41,214 nucleotides of DNA from NCBI GenBank assembly GCA_938004015.1, contig CALKWU010000068.1, forward strand, positions 1 to 41,214, read 5' to 3'. Below, piece by piece: positions 23,497-31,951 of this stretch (its first letter is position 1; each line of letters opens with the position of its first letter). The translations under genes and the position numbers were made by a program. Below the pieces are notes generated by a model. The model was not told the origin of the DNA and searched no databases. It saw nothing but the letters and a program-made list of their open reading frames with translations. The stretch is from an uncultured Oceanobacillus sp. Lineage in GTDB: Bacteria > Bacillota > Bacilli > Bacillales > Amphibacillaceae.

Positions 23497-23811
23497 ATGG
23501 CTTGGTTTTATTTGTTTCTCGCCAGTTTCGGGGAAATTTTCGGCGTCGCAAGCATTAATATGTATTTAAAGAAAAGGACGTGGGGTTGGCTCGTCACATT
23601 AGTCCTTGTTTTCAGTTTCGGCTTTTATTTCCTCGCATTGGCGATGCGTGACATTCCTCTTGCCACCGCCTATGCCATTTGGACTGGGCTGGGAGCAACA
23701 GGCGCGGTCATTATGGGGGTTGTCTTTTTCAAAGAACGGATGAACGTGCTCCGTGGTCTGTTTTTGACATGTATCATCTGCGGAGCCGTCGGACTGCGCT
23801 TAGTATCATAA
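23497..23811 (+). CDS. SMR family transporter subunit (YkkD/YvdR-like)
   Basis: 104 residues, four membrane segments, Glu in helix one (ASFGEIFGVASINMYLKK) and the TAYAIWTGLGATGAVIMG motif in helix three. Its ATG directly follows the stop of the partner gene, with GGAAGGTGA inside the partner's 3' end, so both are translated together and probably form one heterodimer with opposite topologies. The two proteins differ in tail length and charge, as in other paired SMRs. A palindrome begins three bases after its stop codon. Confidence 0.93.
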   Translation: MAWFYLFLASFGEIFGVASINMYLKKRTWGWLVTLVLVFSFGFYFLALAMRDIPLATAYAIWTGLGATGAVIMGVVFFKERMNVLRGLFLTCIICGAVGLRLVS

Positions 23812-23813
23812 AA

Positions 23814-23880
23814 TGGGACAAAACGGGACAGTCCCCATTTGACCCACCGGGTCGAATGGGGACTGTCCCTGTTTGTCCCA
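23814..23880. repeat. Long palindromic REP-like repeat (32-bp arms)
   Basis: Arms 23814-23845 and 23849-23880 are inverse copies with about three mismatches around a 3-base loop. The core is GGGACAGTCCCC with flanking TGGGACAAA and GACCC blocks. A half copy occurs at 25203-25236 and an 11-base piece at 4835. It could end SMR transcription as a very stable hairpin, although no T-run follows. Confidence 0.88.
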
Positions 23881-23945
23881 CTGTATCCATAAGCGCCCGT
23901 TCGTAATAGTATGTAGTGAATCTATATGCAAAAGGGGTTGGGCTT

Positions 23946-24191
23946 ATGGAAAAGTGGCTGACTAGTTTAAAAACGCGGACACCTGAAGAAGGATATGAGC
24001 TTGCGATTAAACTTGCGACAAAAAGCATCGAGTTGATCCAGCCGTCGGAAACGATCCGCAAAAAATTACGTCCGAAATATTCAAGAAACCCGGACAGCTT
24101 GATTGCCGCTTCGGAAGTCATTGCGATCCATTTCCAGACCGTCGCTGCCGCAAACAATTATTGGCGTTCCGACAAAAAAGGATATTATTAA
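23946..24191 (+). CDS. Small hypothetical protein (81 aa)
   Basis: The ATG at 23946 follows AAGGGG at 9 nt. The protein is helical and soluble: MEKWLTSLKTRTPEEGYELA, LATKSIELIQPSETIRKKLR, then a Ser/Ala-rich segment and an aromatic, basic end (NNYWRSDKKGYY). No signal peptide or known motif is visible. Codon use and composition match neighbours, so it is probably a real lineage-specific gene. It ends before an inverted repeat. No function is assigned. Confidence 0.6.
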   Translation: MEKWLTSLKTRTPEEGYELAIKLATKSIELIQPSETIRKKLRPKYSRNPDSLIAASEVIAIHFQTVAAANNYWRSDKKGYY

Positions 24192-24201
24192 TACTTCCCC
24201 C

Positions 24202-24233
24202 TCTTGTCATCTGTACGAATTGATAAGAGGGGA
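24202..24233. terminator. Probable bidirectional terminator after the 81-aa gene
   Basis: CCCTCTTGTCA and TGATAAGAGGG pair across an 11-nt spacer with one G-T position. The T-run is weak on both strands, so efficiency is uncertain. It lies between two convergent genes. Confidence 0.5.
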
Positions 24234-24249
24234 TTGTTTCCCGTTAGGG

Positions 24250-24795
24250 TCAAGGCCGTTTCTCCCAAGGTTCCAATTGTCCGACAAGATGCACCTTGCT
24301 TTTCTTTTTTACCGCTGCAATGACACCTTCGGAAATCTCTTTATTTGTGAGCCACCTTGAATGCCCTTCCTCCACTTTGAAACCTAATTGGACTTGATGA
24401 TAGTTACAGCCATCCAGCTCTGTTTTCCGTTTGATATCCATTAAATTCGCCCGGCTCCCCGAAACATGGAACAACTCCCACCCACTACTCTTTCTGGAAA
24501 CAGTATTTGCTATGATTTCCAAAGCTTTCGGCGCATCTGAATGAATCCATGCGATGACGATCCCGATCGGTCCATTTTCTTCTATCGTAGCTTGGACGTT
24601 TTCTTGTAGTTTTTCGTCGTCTCTATAATCGACGTAAATCGGTGTCACCCGGTTTTTATCGTCGGTTTCTTCCAGCAGACGTTGCATTCGGTTTGGGTTT
24701 CTCGCAATGATAGACACATGGTGTTGATTTGCCAACAACCAAAGGGACACTTCCTTCAACATTCCGGTTCCACCGACGACCAATGCGTGCTTCAA
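24250..24795 (-). CDS. Rossmann-fold NAD(P)-binding protein, short-chain dehydrogenase-like
   Basis: 181 residues. The N-terminal KHALVVGGTGML is the dinucleotide motif GGTGM, followed by SIIARNPNRMQRLLEE, where Arg residues favour NADP. YVDYRDDEKLQENVQ and GIVIAWIHSDAPKALEII continue the fold. The usual SDR Tyr-x3-Lys pair is not clear, so it may be a truncated or regulatory NADP protein. The TTG start at 24795 has GGGGGG 9 nt upstream. It stands alone between the 81-aa gene (convergent) and the truncated glycosyltransferase (divergent). The substrate is unknown. Confidence 0.8.
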   Translation of the reverse strand: MKHALVVGGTGMLKEVSLWLLANQHHVSIIARNPNRMQRLLEETDDKNRVTPIYVDYRDDEKLQENVQATIEENGPIGIVIAWIHSDAPKALEIIANTVSRKSSGWELFHVSGSRANLMDIKRKTELDGCNYHQVQLGFKVEEGHSRWLTNKEISEGVIAAVKKKSKVHLVGQLEPWEKRP

Positions 24796-24953
24796 TCGTC
24801 TTTCCCCCCTACGATTTATTCCATTAAAACAAGAATATACGAAACTTTCTTCAAAAACAATTCAAAAGTTTTTTTCAGTTTTCGCTAATTAGCTATGATA
24901 CAATGGATATAGGAGAGTTTTATTAACATCTGGAGGAATTGGAGCGTTATACA

Positions 24954-25160
24954 ATGAATATTGCGATTGTCATCCCCTCGTTGAATCCACCCTGGAAATC
25001 AGTCGGTTACGTGACTGATTTACTCGAAAAAAACCTGTCACCAATCATCCTCGTCAATGATGGCAGCCAAAAAGAACATCACTCAACTTTCTCGGAAATA
25101 TGGAATCTTGAGAATTTCACCGTATTGACCCACGAAACGAATAAGCGAACGTGGATATAA
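24954..25160 (+). pseudogene. Glycosyltransferase family 2 fragment
   Basis: The frame begins MNIAIVIPSLNPPWKSVGYV, the start of a GT2 nucleotide-sugar transferase, and includes the strand-plus-Asp motif PIILVNDGSQ. It stops after 68 codons at NKRTWI, just where relatives continue into the GKG-type donor loop. The acceptor domain is missing, so it cannot be active. A ribosome site (GGAGCG) and upstream TATGATACAAT remain. A solo copy of the GGGACAGTCCC repeat starts about 40 bases further on, suggesting rearrangement at this repeat. Confidence 0.75.
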
Positions 25161-25202
25161 GTTATAATCATGGCAATCAACCTACGAACAAAGCGCTAAA
25201 AT

Positions 25203-25236
25203 GCGGGACAAACAGGGACAGTCCCATTTTGACCCA
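25203..25236. repeat. Half copy of the GGGACAGTCCC repeat
   Basis: This segment matches the left arm of the palindrome at 23814-23845 with a few changes (GGGACAAACAGGGACAGTCC, then ATTTTGACCC). No inverse second arm is present. It sits at the broken end of the glycosyltransferase fragment and just before the stop of the histidine phosphatase gene. Confidence 0.8.
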
Positions 25237-25240
25237 GAAG

Positions 25241-25786
25241 TCACTTTTTCCACAGTCTTTTGTACTGGTATCCGGCAGTGCTGATGGTCAATAAAAACAC
25301 ATCCGGGTTTGAAAGGTGTTTCCATTGTGCAAATCCGAAAGCTTTATCGTAATGATGCAACAACAAAGATAATATGCCGCCATGTGCCACGAGGACTGTG
25401 TTTTTAACATCGCCTTTTTCCACTTCTTCGACCACTTCCACAATCCGCTTCATCGCTTCATGACTTGATTCACCACCTTCATAAGTCAAGTCCAAATCAT
25501 GGAAAGTCGCTTCCAATTTATCCAACCAATCTGGTAAATGTTGCGTACTGAGTACTCGTTCGATTAAACGGTCATCCAGTTCGATTTCCAATCGATGGTT
25601 CTCGGCAAAAGGGCGAATTGTTTCGACTGCCCTTGCGTAAGGACTTGATATCACTCGCTCCACTTTCCGATCCGACAAAAAGCCGGCCAATTCCTCCGCT
25701 TGCTTCATGCCATTTTTCGTCAACGGCGCATCAGGATCTTGTCCTTCCGCTTCACAATGTCTGATGAGATAAATGTGTTTTTCCAT
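25241..25786 (-). CDS. Histidine phosphatase family protein
   Basis: 181 residues. The catalytic motif is LIRHCEAEG (Arg9, His10), the phosphorylated His. VISSPYARAVETI provides the second Arg, GGESSHEAMKR the acid region, and VAHGGILSLLL the second catalytic His. The layout is that of small cytoplasmic branch-1 phosphatases (phosphoglycerate-mutase-like). The substrate is unknown. The ATG at 25786 has GGGGGGAGAGAG upstream; the 23-codon open extension is Cys-rich, lacks a site and is rejected. Confidence 0.92.
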   Translation of the reverse strand: MEKHIYLIRHCEAEGQDPDAPLTKNGMKQAEELAGFLSDRKVERVISSPYARAVETIRPFAENHRLEIELDDRLIERVLSTQHLPDWLDKLEATFHDLDLTYEGGESSHEAMKRIVEVVEEVEKGDVKNTVLVAHGGILSLLLHHYDKAFGFAQWKHLSNPDVFLLTISTAGYQYKRLWKK

Positions 25787-26021
25787 TCGTCTCTCTCCCC
25801 CCACTTTCAATATACTTTGGAATAAGTATAATATACAGCATGGACATCTACTCATCCAAGTTTGCTCAAAGCCTCTGCGGAAAATCAGCGAACGTTTGAA
25901 AGATATATAAAATCAATTAGACTTGTATGTAGAGGGTTTTGAGACTAATTAGAGACGTATGGAGAATTCGTTTATCACGAGTAAAACGTACGTGAAAAAC
26001 ATCAATGAAAGGATGAAGACG

Positions 26022-27143
26022 ATGATTGAGATCCAAGGAAAATATAATACGGCGATTATATTTTCGGATGATTATCAGGAAAATGCAGTAGCCCAAGTCC
26101 AAGAATTGTGTGATCACGAGTTTACACAAGGTGAAAAAATCAGGATCATGCCGGACTATCATCCTGGAGTAGGCTGTACCGTCGGGACAACGATGACGAT
26201 TACCGACAAAGTCGTTCCGAATCTGGTAGGCGTCGACATCGGTTGTGGAATGAGTGTCGCTTTCATTAAGAAAAATAAAGACGAAATCAATTATGATGAG
26301 TTGGATGATGTCATTCGGAAAAAAGTGCCGAGCGGATTCAATGTCCACCCGAAAAGCGGTAGACACCGTTTTGTTGAGAAAATAAACTTGGATGATATTT
26401 ACGCACCTTTTGATATGGAACGAGCACTGAACAGTATCGGCACTCTTGGTGGAGGCAACCATTTCATCGAAGTGAATGAAGTTTCAGACGACACGGTCGC
26501 CCTTGTCATTCATAGTGGTTCCAGAAATTTGGGGAAGCAAATTGCCGACTATTATCAAAATGTGGCCTACGATGAACTGATGAGCTCAGGGGATGAAAAA
26601 AGGAAAAAAATCAAAAAAGCATTAGCATATTTGGAAAATGAAAGTTTCAAACAGTATTTGAACGACATGTCCATTGCCCAAAAATATGCTGAGTTGAACA
26701 GACGAGCGATGATTGATATTATCGTCTCCAATATGGGCTGGGAAGTCGTCGATTCTTTTTCAACAATCCATAATTATATTGATATGGAACATATGATTTT
26801 AAGAAAAGGTGCCATCTCTGCACAAAAGGGTGAACGTGTGATCATCCCGATCAATATGCGGGATGGGAGCATCATCGCCTATGGAAAAGGTAATCCAGAC
26901 TGGAACTACTCTGGACCACATGGTGCCGGAAGATTAATGAGCCGAACCCAAGCAAAGAAAAATGTGAGTATGAAAGACTTCCAAGAAGCTATGAAAGATG
27001 TCTGGAGCACTTCCGTAAAGAAAAGTACGTTGGATGAATCTCCATTTGTTTATAAAGATATGAATGATATCATCAAAAACACGAAAGATACCATTGAAAT
27101 CGACCAAATCATCAAACCGGTCTATAACTTTAAAGCGAGTTGA
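26022..27143 (+). CDS. rtcB: RtcB family RNA ligase
   Basis: 373 residues, shorter than E. coli RtcB (408). Conserved Mn2+ and catalytic positions are present: DYHPG (45-49), GVDIGCGM with Asp72 and Cys75, GGGNHFIE (143-150), HSGSRN (164-169), and the guanylated His300 in GPHGAGRLMSR. RtcB joins 2',3'-cyclic phosphate and 5'-OH RNA ends with GTP and repairs cut RNAs. No archease gene or RtcR is near. The ATG at 26022 has GAAAGGATG 5-9 nt upstream; the 21-codon upstream extension lacks a site. A branched hairpin array follows the gene. It is monocistronic by its surroundings. Confidence 0.93.
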   Translation: MIEIQGKYNTAIIFSDDYQENAVAQVQELCDHEFTQGEKIRIMPDYHPGVGCTVGTTMTITDKVVPNLVGVDIGCGMSVAFIKKNKDEINYDELDDVIRKKVPSGFNVHPKSGRHRFVEKINLDDIYAPFDMERALNSIGTLGGGNHFIEVNEVSDDTVALVIHSGSRNLGKQIADYYQNVAYDELMSSGDEKRKKIKKALAYLENESFKQYLNDMSIAQKYAELNRRAMIDIIVSNMGWEVVDSFSTIHNYIDMEHMILRKGAISAQKGERVIIPINMRDGSIIAYGKGNPDWNYSGPHGAGRLMSRTQAKKNVSMKDFQEAMKDVWSTSVKKSTLDESPFVYKDMNDIIKNTKDTIEIDQIIKPVYNFKAS

Positions 27144-27157
27144 GTTTTCACCATTTC

Positions 27158-27241
27158 AAAAAGCACGCTGCAACCGGATTGCACCCAAAAATCAGGATTT
27201 CCAAGCTAACTTTTGGGAGCACCGTCATCGCGTGCTTTTTT
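27158..27241 (+). terminator. Branched structured element / terminator after rtcB
   Basis: The outer stem is 11 bp (27158-27168 with 27230-27240), ending in a T-run. Inside are two further helices: TGCAA/TTGCA (27169-27173 with 27179-27183) and CCCAAAA/TTTTGGG (27184-27190 with 27211-27217). Together they form a three-way junction of 84 nt, more elaborate than a simple terminator. Confidence 0.65.
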
Positions 27242-27338
27242 CATAAACCGGTTTGTTCAAAGTCGTCCGTTCACGATACCAAGAACATCGATTGAATTTT
27301 TTCCATTATTTTTCTGCCTGGCGTTTTTTTATTCCATT

Positions 27339-27917
27339 CTACTCTTCCCACTCCACATCATCACTTTCCACGAGACGTTCAATGGTTTCAAGATGATCTG
27401 GACCGTTCACGACTTTGTATTTCCCTACATGACTTTCATTCGTATGCACGTGAAATGTATCTGTACGTAAATGCCCGTCATCAATCCGGTTGGTTACCAT
27501 TACTCCAATGGTATAATCCGAGTCCCATGTATAGCGGTTAATTCCAAACTCCCTTTTCAGTTCTGCCTCCATGAAATCATCCATAATGGCATCGATCAAT
27601 TCTTCGTCTACGATTGTCGCCGTCGCCTGACGTTCCGGGTACGGGTGGGATGTATCATGGATTTCAATCGTCATTTGGCGGATTTCCGTATCCTCTTGTA
27701 AATAGTTAGAATACGCCTCTTGAAACGTCGTATAACTAAACAGCTCCAATAAAAAAGTCACTCCAATGCTGAAGACTAACACACTGGCGATTGCCAACAG
27801 AATAGCTTTCAACCGATTGAAATACAATCTCAAAATACCAGCAGTCAAAAACAAAAGGGCGATGACCAATATAAAATTTTCCCAGATGAACGTGAATACA
27901 TGAAAAATAAAATTCAT
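27339..27917 (-). CDS. Two-TM membrane protein of unknown function
   Basis: 192 residues. Two hydrophobic segments (about 13-30 and 37-58) are joined by a short basic loop (YFNRLKA). An extracytoplasmic part of ~130 residues follows, acidic and beta-rich (MTIEIHDTSHPYPERQATAT, IGVMVTNRIDDG, TFHVHTNESH). The ATG at 27917 follows TTAGGAG. No known domain is recognised and nearby genes give no clue. It is convergent with rtcB. It could be a sensor or envelope subunit, but no function is assigned. Confidence 0.75.
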   Translation of the reverse strand: MNFIFHVFTFIWENFILVIALLFLTAGILRLYFNRLKAILLAIASVLVFSIGVTFLLELFSYTTFQEAYSNYLQEDTEIRQMTIEIHDTSHPYPERQATATIVDEELIDAIMDDFMEAELKREFGINRYTWDSDYTIGVMVTNRIDDGHLRTDTFHVHTNESHVGKYKVVNGPDHLETIERLVESDDVEWEE

Positions 27918-28020
27918 TTTAAAACTCCTAATCCCGGAAATGATTGTTCAATCGGTGGTGACTTACGGCGATTATCGGTACATCCATGCAACAGGATGGA
28001 CATGGAGTGTGTCGTTTGTT

Positions 28021-29031
28021 TCACCTGATATTTATAACCGGCTCCCGAGCATCATCCTTTTCCAGTTGTTCGTTGTATAGATGGCATGCAACAAAATGGT
28101 TGTCTTCGATTTCCCGCCACTTCGGCTTTTCCTGTTTGCAAATATCCATGGCGAACGGACAGCGGGTGCGGAAAACACAACCACTTGGTGGATTGATCGG
28201 ACTTGGCAGTTCTCCTTTCAAAATAATCCGTTCACGGGATTCTTCAACGTCCGGATCCGGAATCGGGATAGCGGATAAGAGTGCTTGGGTGTAAGGGTGC
28301 AACGGATTTTCATACAATCGATCGCTATCGGTCAATTCCACCAAGTTCCCTAAATACATGACGCCGATCCGATCGGAAATTTGTTTCACCATCGATAAAT
28401 CATGGGCGATAAATAAGTAAGTCAAGCCTTTTTCTTCTTGCAAGCGTGTCAGCAAATTCACCACTTGTGCCTGGACAGATACGTCGAGTGCTGAAATCGG
28501 TTCATCGGCAATGATGAAGTCCGGTTCCAACGCCAACGCCCGGGCAATTCCAATCCGTTGCCGTTGTCCACCACTGAATTCATGAGGGTAGCGATTGGCA
28601 TGGTCACGATTCAAACCGACTTCTTCCAACAATTCATATACTCTTTCATTCTGCTCTTTTTTATTACTGTATAATTCATGTACTTCCATTGGTTCTGAAA
28701 TGATTTCACGGACCGTTGAGCGGGGGTTCAACGACGAATAAGGGTCTTGAAAAATCATTTGCACTTTCTTACGGAAATTAAATAATTCCTTTTCACTTAA
28801 CTCGTGAACTTCCTCTCCCTTAAAGAGGACTTCACCGGCCGTTTTACTGTAAAGCCGGATGATCGTGCGTCCGATCGTCGATTTTCCACAACCTGATTCA
28901 CCGACCAAGCCGAAAGTTTCCCCTCTGTTCACATGGAAAGAAACGCCGTCCACCGCTTTTAATAATTGATTTTTCCCTAAGTCAAAATGCTTTTTCAAGT
29001 TTTTGATTTCCAAGATTTTTTCGTTTTTCAT
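28021..29031 (-). CDS. oppF: Oligopeptide ABC transporter, ATP-binding protein OppF-like
   Basis: 336 residues. Walker A is GESGCGKST, the signature FSGGQRQRIGIARAL and Walker B DFIIADEPISALD. The C-terminal Opp/Dpp extension has NPPSGCVFRTRCPFAMDIC, where the Cys cluster binds an Fe-S centre in related proteins. It is one of two ATPases of the peptide importer. The ATG at 29031 has GGGGG 9 nt upstream. A 232-base gap with a hairpin separates it from the binding-protein gene, unlike the tight packing of the other four genes. Confidence 0.93.
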   Translation of the reverse strand: MKNEKILEIKNLKKHFDLGKNQLLKAVDGVSFHVNRGETFGLVGESGCGKSTIGRTIIRLYSKTAGEVLFKGEEVHELSEKELFNFRKKVQMIFQDPYSSLNPRSTVREIISEPMEVHELYSNKKEQNERVYELLEEVGLNRDHANRYPHEFSGGQRQRIGIARALALEPDFIIADEPISALDVSVQAQVVNLLTRLQEEKGLTYLFIAHDLSMVKQISDRIGVMYLGNLVELTDSDRLYENPLHPYTQALLSAIPIPDPDVEESRERIILKGELPSPINPPSGCVFRTRCPFAMDICKQEKPKWREIEDNHFVACHLYNEQLEKDDAREPVINIR

Positions 29032-29189
29032 TTCTACCATCCCCCGCTCACAAGCATTTCTTTTTACTACAAGCACTTACACTAAATATTCACGCCTACA
29101 GACAAGGCCAGTGGAAACCTATTTTGAAGTGTGCCATTTGAAGAATCAGAGACTTATTCATCATGTACTTCAGTTGATGTTGCGGCATA

Positions 29190-29235
29190 TTTGAAAAGGA
29201 ATAAGGAGTGGCCCATCGAATTTGATGAGCCATTC
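29190..29235 (-). terminator. Weak terminator or stem-loop between oppA and oppF
   Basis: 29204-29216 pairs with 29223-29235 (13 bp with one mismatch and one G-T). The minus-strand tail TTATTCCTTTTC is only moderately T-rich. It may lower, not stop, transcription into oppF. Confidence 0.6.
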
Positions 29236-29263
29236 CTATTTCCAACGGATAAGCACTAAGAAG

Positions 29264-30925
29264 TCAATTTTTATCCGCATATTTCAAATCGAAGTATCCG
29301 ACCGGATGACGTAAGATTCCTTCAACTCCATCCGCTTCAAGTACGACCGTGTTGTAATAACGGATTGGTGTTGCGATCATCTCTTCGGCGAGCATTTTTT
29401 CCGCTTCATACATATACTCCCAGCGTGCTTCTTCGTCCACTTCGGTCTTCCCTTTTTGGATCAATTCGTCATATTCCGCACTGGAGAAACCTGTGCGGTT
29501 CATGTAAGAATCGGATATGAAGCTCTCCAAGAAGTTGATCGGATCATTATAGTCATTGATGAAAGAACTGCGGGAGAACTGCAACTCCAATCCTTGCTGG
29601 GCCTCGAGGAATACGTTCCACTCGAGGTTTTCAAGTGTCACTTCCACATCCAAATGTTCAATGAACATGCCATGCAATGCTTCCGCCACTGCTTTGTTCA
29701 AGTCACTCGTATTATAGCTTAAAGTGATTGGCGGCAATTCATCATAACCTTCTTCAGCCATTCCTTCTTCCAATAGCTCTCTGGCTCTTTCCGGGTTGAA
29801 TTCGACAACTTCCCCATTCACATCACGGAAATCTTCACCAGTCGGGCTGGTGTATCCCGGGTTGATGAATCCATAAGCAGGCTCTACCGCATTCTTTACA
29901 ACGTACTGTGCAATGTCATCCCGATTGATTGCATATGAGAATGCTTGACGAATTTTCTTGTTGTGGAAAGGCTCCATTTCCACGTTGAAACGGAAAAATT
30001 CCAACCCTCCCGCAGGCCCGATGAATACGTTGTCTCCATCGATCAGCTCATCCGACATCTCCGGTGGAATGCTCGCCGTATCGAGTTCTCCTGCTTCAAA
30101 CATTTGATATTGGGTATTCGTATCATTCACCATGGCAAAATGGACTTTATCGAGTTTGACGACGTCCGCATCCCAATAATGTTCATTTTTGACGAAAACA
30201 AGTTCTTCGTCGTGATTCCATGTTTCCAATTTGAATGGACCGTTACCTACAAAAGTGTCCGCTTCTGCATGCCAATCCGGATTTTCTTCTGCCACTTTTT
30301 GGTTAATCGGGAAAAATGCCGGATTCGTCAATAAATCCAGGAAAAATCCTGTAGGTTGGGTCAACACGACTTCCAACGTCGTATCATCCAAAGCAGTCAC
30401 TTGGACATCGTCCGGAGACCCTTCCCCACTGTTATATTCTTCCGCTCCTTCAATATAGTAAGCCAAAAATGCCGCTGGTGAAGCTGTTTCCGGATCAAGC
30501 ATATATTTCCATGCAAACTCGAAATCAGACGCTAAAACCGGATCGCCATTAGACCATTTCGCGTCCTCCCGTAAATAGAACGTATACGTCAGTCCGTCTT
30601 CCGAGATGTCCCATTCTTCCGCTACCCCTGGACCTGGTTGATGTTCATGATCCAAGCGGGTCAAACCTTCCATCAAGTTGTTCAATGGATCCCAAGAGAC
30701 CGCATTAAATCCAATCGATGGGTCGAATGATGTCGGTTCGGTGCCTATGTTCAAGCGAAGCACTTTCTCATCGGAATCGGGTTCAGCAGGTTCATCTTCA
30801 GTTTCTTCCGACGCTTCCGCTTGATCCTGTTCTTCAGGGTCACTCCCAGCATCTTCATTCGCCGTACATGCCGCTAAGAAAAAGACAGTCAGCACCGCAA
30901 GCAGAAACAAGAGTAGTCTTTTCAT
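29264..30925 (-). CDS. oppA: Peptide ABC transporter substrate-binding lipoprotein OppA-like
   Basis: 553 residues. The lipoprotein signal is KRLLLFLLAVLTVFFLAAC with Cys20; an acidic Glu/Asp/Gln-rich linker follows. The SBP_bac_5 fold is shown by LRLNIGTEPTSFDPSIGFN, DGLTYTFYLREDAKWSNGDP, VGNGPFKLETW and RQAFSYAINRDDIAQ. It catches oligopeptides outside the cell for OppBCDF. The ATG at 30925 has AAGGGGG upstream; the longer open frame overlaps oppD and is rejected. It lies 16 bases after oppD. Confidence 0.95.
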   Translation of the reverse strand: MKRLLLFLLAVLTVFFLAACTANEDAGSDPEEQDQAEASEETEDEPAEPDSDEKVLRLNIGTEPTSFDPSIGFNAVSWDPLNNLMEGLTRLDHEHQPGPGVAEEWDISEDGLTYTFYLREDAKWSNGDPVLASDFEFAWKYMLDPETASPAAFLAYYIEGAEEYNSGEGSPDDVQVTALDDTTLEVVLTQPTGFFLDLLTNPAFFPINQKVAEENPDWHAEADTFVGNGPFKLETWNHDEELVFVKNEHYWDADVVKLDKVHFAMVNDTNTQYQMFEAGELDTASIPPEMSDELIDGDNVFIGPAGGLEFFRFNVEMEPFHNKKIRQAFSYAINRDDIAQYVVKNAVEPAYGFINPGYTSPTGEDFRDVNGEVVEFNPERARELLEEGMAEEGYDELPPITLSYNTSDLNKAVAEALHGMFIEHLDVEVTLENLEWNVFLEAQQGLELQFSRSSFINDYNDPINFLESFISDSYMNRTGFSSAEYDELIQKGKTEVDEEARWEYMYEAEKMLAEEMIATPIRYYNTVVLEADGVEGILRHPVGYFDLKYADKN

Positions 30926-30941
30926 TAAAATCCCCCTTCTT

Positions 30942-31943
30942 TTAATTTTTGACCGCTTTGGCCAATAATTTTTGTGCCCGTTCATCTTGCAACCAGCAAT
31001 CGACCGAATGGGTATTGCTATATTTGAAAGATGCCGGGTATACTTTATTGCACACCTCCATGGCAAAAGGACATCGCGGTGTGAATGGACATCCCGTTGG
31101 AGGTGAGAATAAATCCGGTGGTGTCCCTTCAATCGGCTGGAGATTTTCTTTCACATCCAGCCTAGGAACAGATTGGAGCAAGCCTTTCGTATACGGATGT
31201 TGCGAATTGTAAAATATCTCCCGTTTTGAACCGATTTCTATGATTTTTCCGGCGTACATGACAGCGACACGATCCGCAATTTTAGCGACGACTCCTAAAT
31301 CATGGGTGATCAGAATGATAGAAACCCCGGTCGCTTCTTGAATTCTTTCAAATAACTCCAAAATTTGAGCTTGTATCGTCACATCAAGCGCCGTTGTCGG
31401 CTCATCGGCAATGAGAAGTTCCGGCTCACAAATCAATGCAATGGCAATGACGATCCGTTGACTCATCCCGCCACTGAATTGATGGGGATACTGTTTCAAC
31501 CTCTCTTCCGGATTCGGAATTCCCACCAATTCCAACATTTCCAAAGCACGTTTTTTAGCTTCGCCATCCGATACGTTCCGATGCTGTTTCAAACCTTCCA
31601 TCAATTGGGTTCCAATCGTCAACGTCGGATTCAATGCCGTCATAGGATCTTGGAAAATCATCGATATGTCTACTCCACGGATGGCACGCATTTTCTTTTC
31701 TTTTAATCTCGTCAAATCCCGGCCTTTAAAAATGATTTTGCCTCTTGTGATTTTCCCCGGCGGGTTCGGTATCAATCCCATAATCGCATTGACAGTGACA
31801 CTCTTCCCACAACCGGATTCACCTACAATTGCCAATGTCTCTCCTTTATTTAAATGAAAATCGACACCCCTCACTGCTTGTACCGTCCCGCCGTACGTTT
31901 TGAAGTTGACGTGCAAATCTTTCACTTCGAGTATTTTTTCCAT
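30942..31943 (-). CDS. oppD: Oligopeptide ABC transporter, ATP-binding protein OppD-like
   Basis: 333 residues. Walker A GESGCGKSVT is near residue 38, the signature FSGGMSQRIVIAIAL and Walker B LLIADEPTTALDVT; the H-loop is ITHDLG. The C-terminal signature is PPTGCPFTPRCPFAMEVC with four Cys of the OppD/DppD type, plus a late YSNTHSVDCWL. It works with OppF as a heterodimeric motor. The start follows GGTGGAG at 3 nt. It is 8 bases from oppC and 16 from oppA, so these are co-transcribed. Confidence 0.95.
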   Translation of the reverse strand: MEKILEVKDLHVNFKTYGGTVQAVRGVDFHLNKGETLAIVGESGCGKSVTVNAIMGLIPNPPGKITRGKIIFKGRDLTRLKEKKMRAIRGVDISMIFQDPMTALNPTLTIGTQLMEGLKQHRNVSDGEAKKRALEMLELVGIPNPEERLKQYPHQFSGGMSQRIVIAIALICEPELLIADEPTTALDVTIQAQILELFERIQEATGVSIILITHDLGVVAKIADRVAVMYAGKIIEIGSKREIFYNSQHPYTKGLLQSVPRLDVKENLQPIEGTPPDLFSPPTGCPFTPRCPFAMEVCNKVYPASFKYSNTHSVDCWLQDERAQKLLAKAVKN

Positions 31944-31951
31944 TGCTCCAC

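Noticed and set aside
29094..29262. Short plus-strand frame with protein-like residues (DVAAYLKRNKEWPIEF) after oppF
   Set aside because: Only about 42 codons, no start or ribosome site, and it overlaps the oppA stem-loop. Probably chance.
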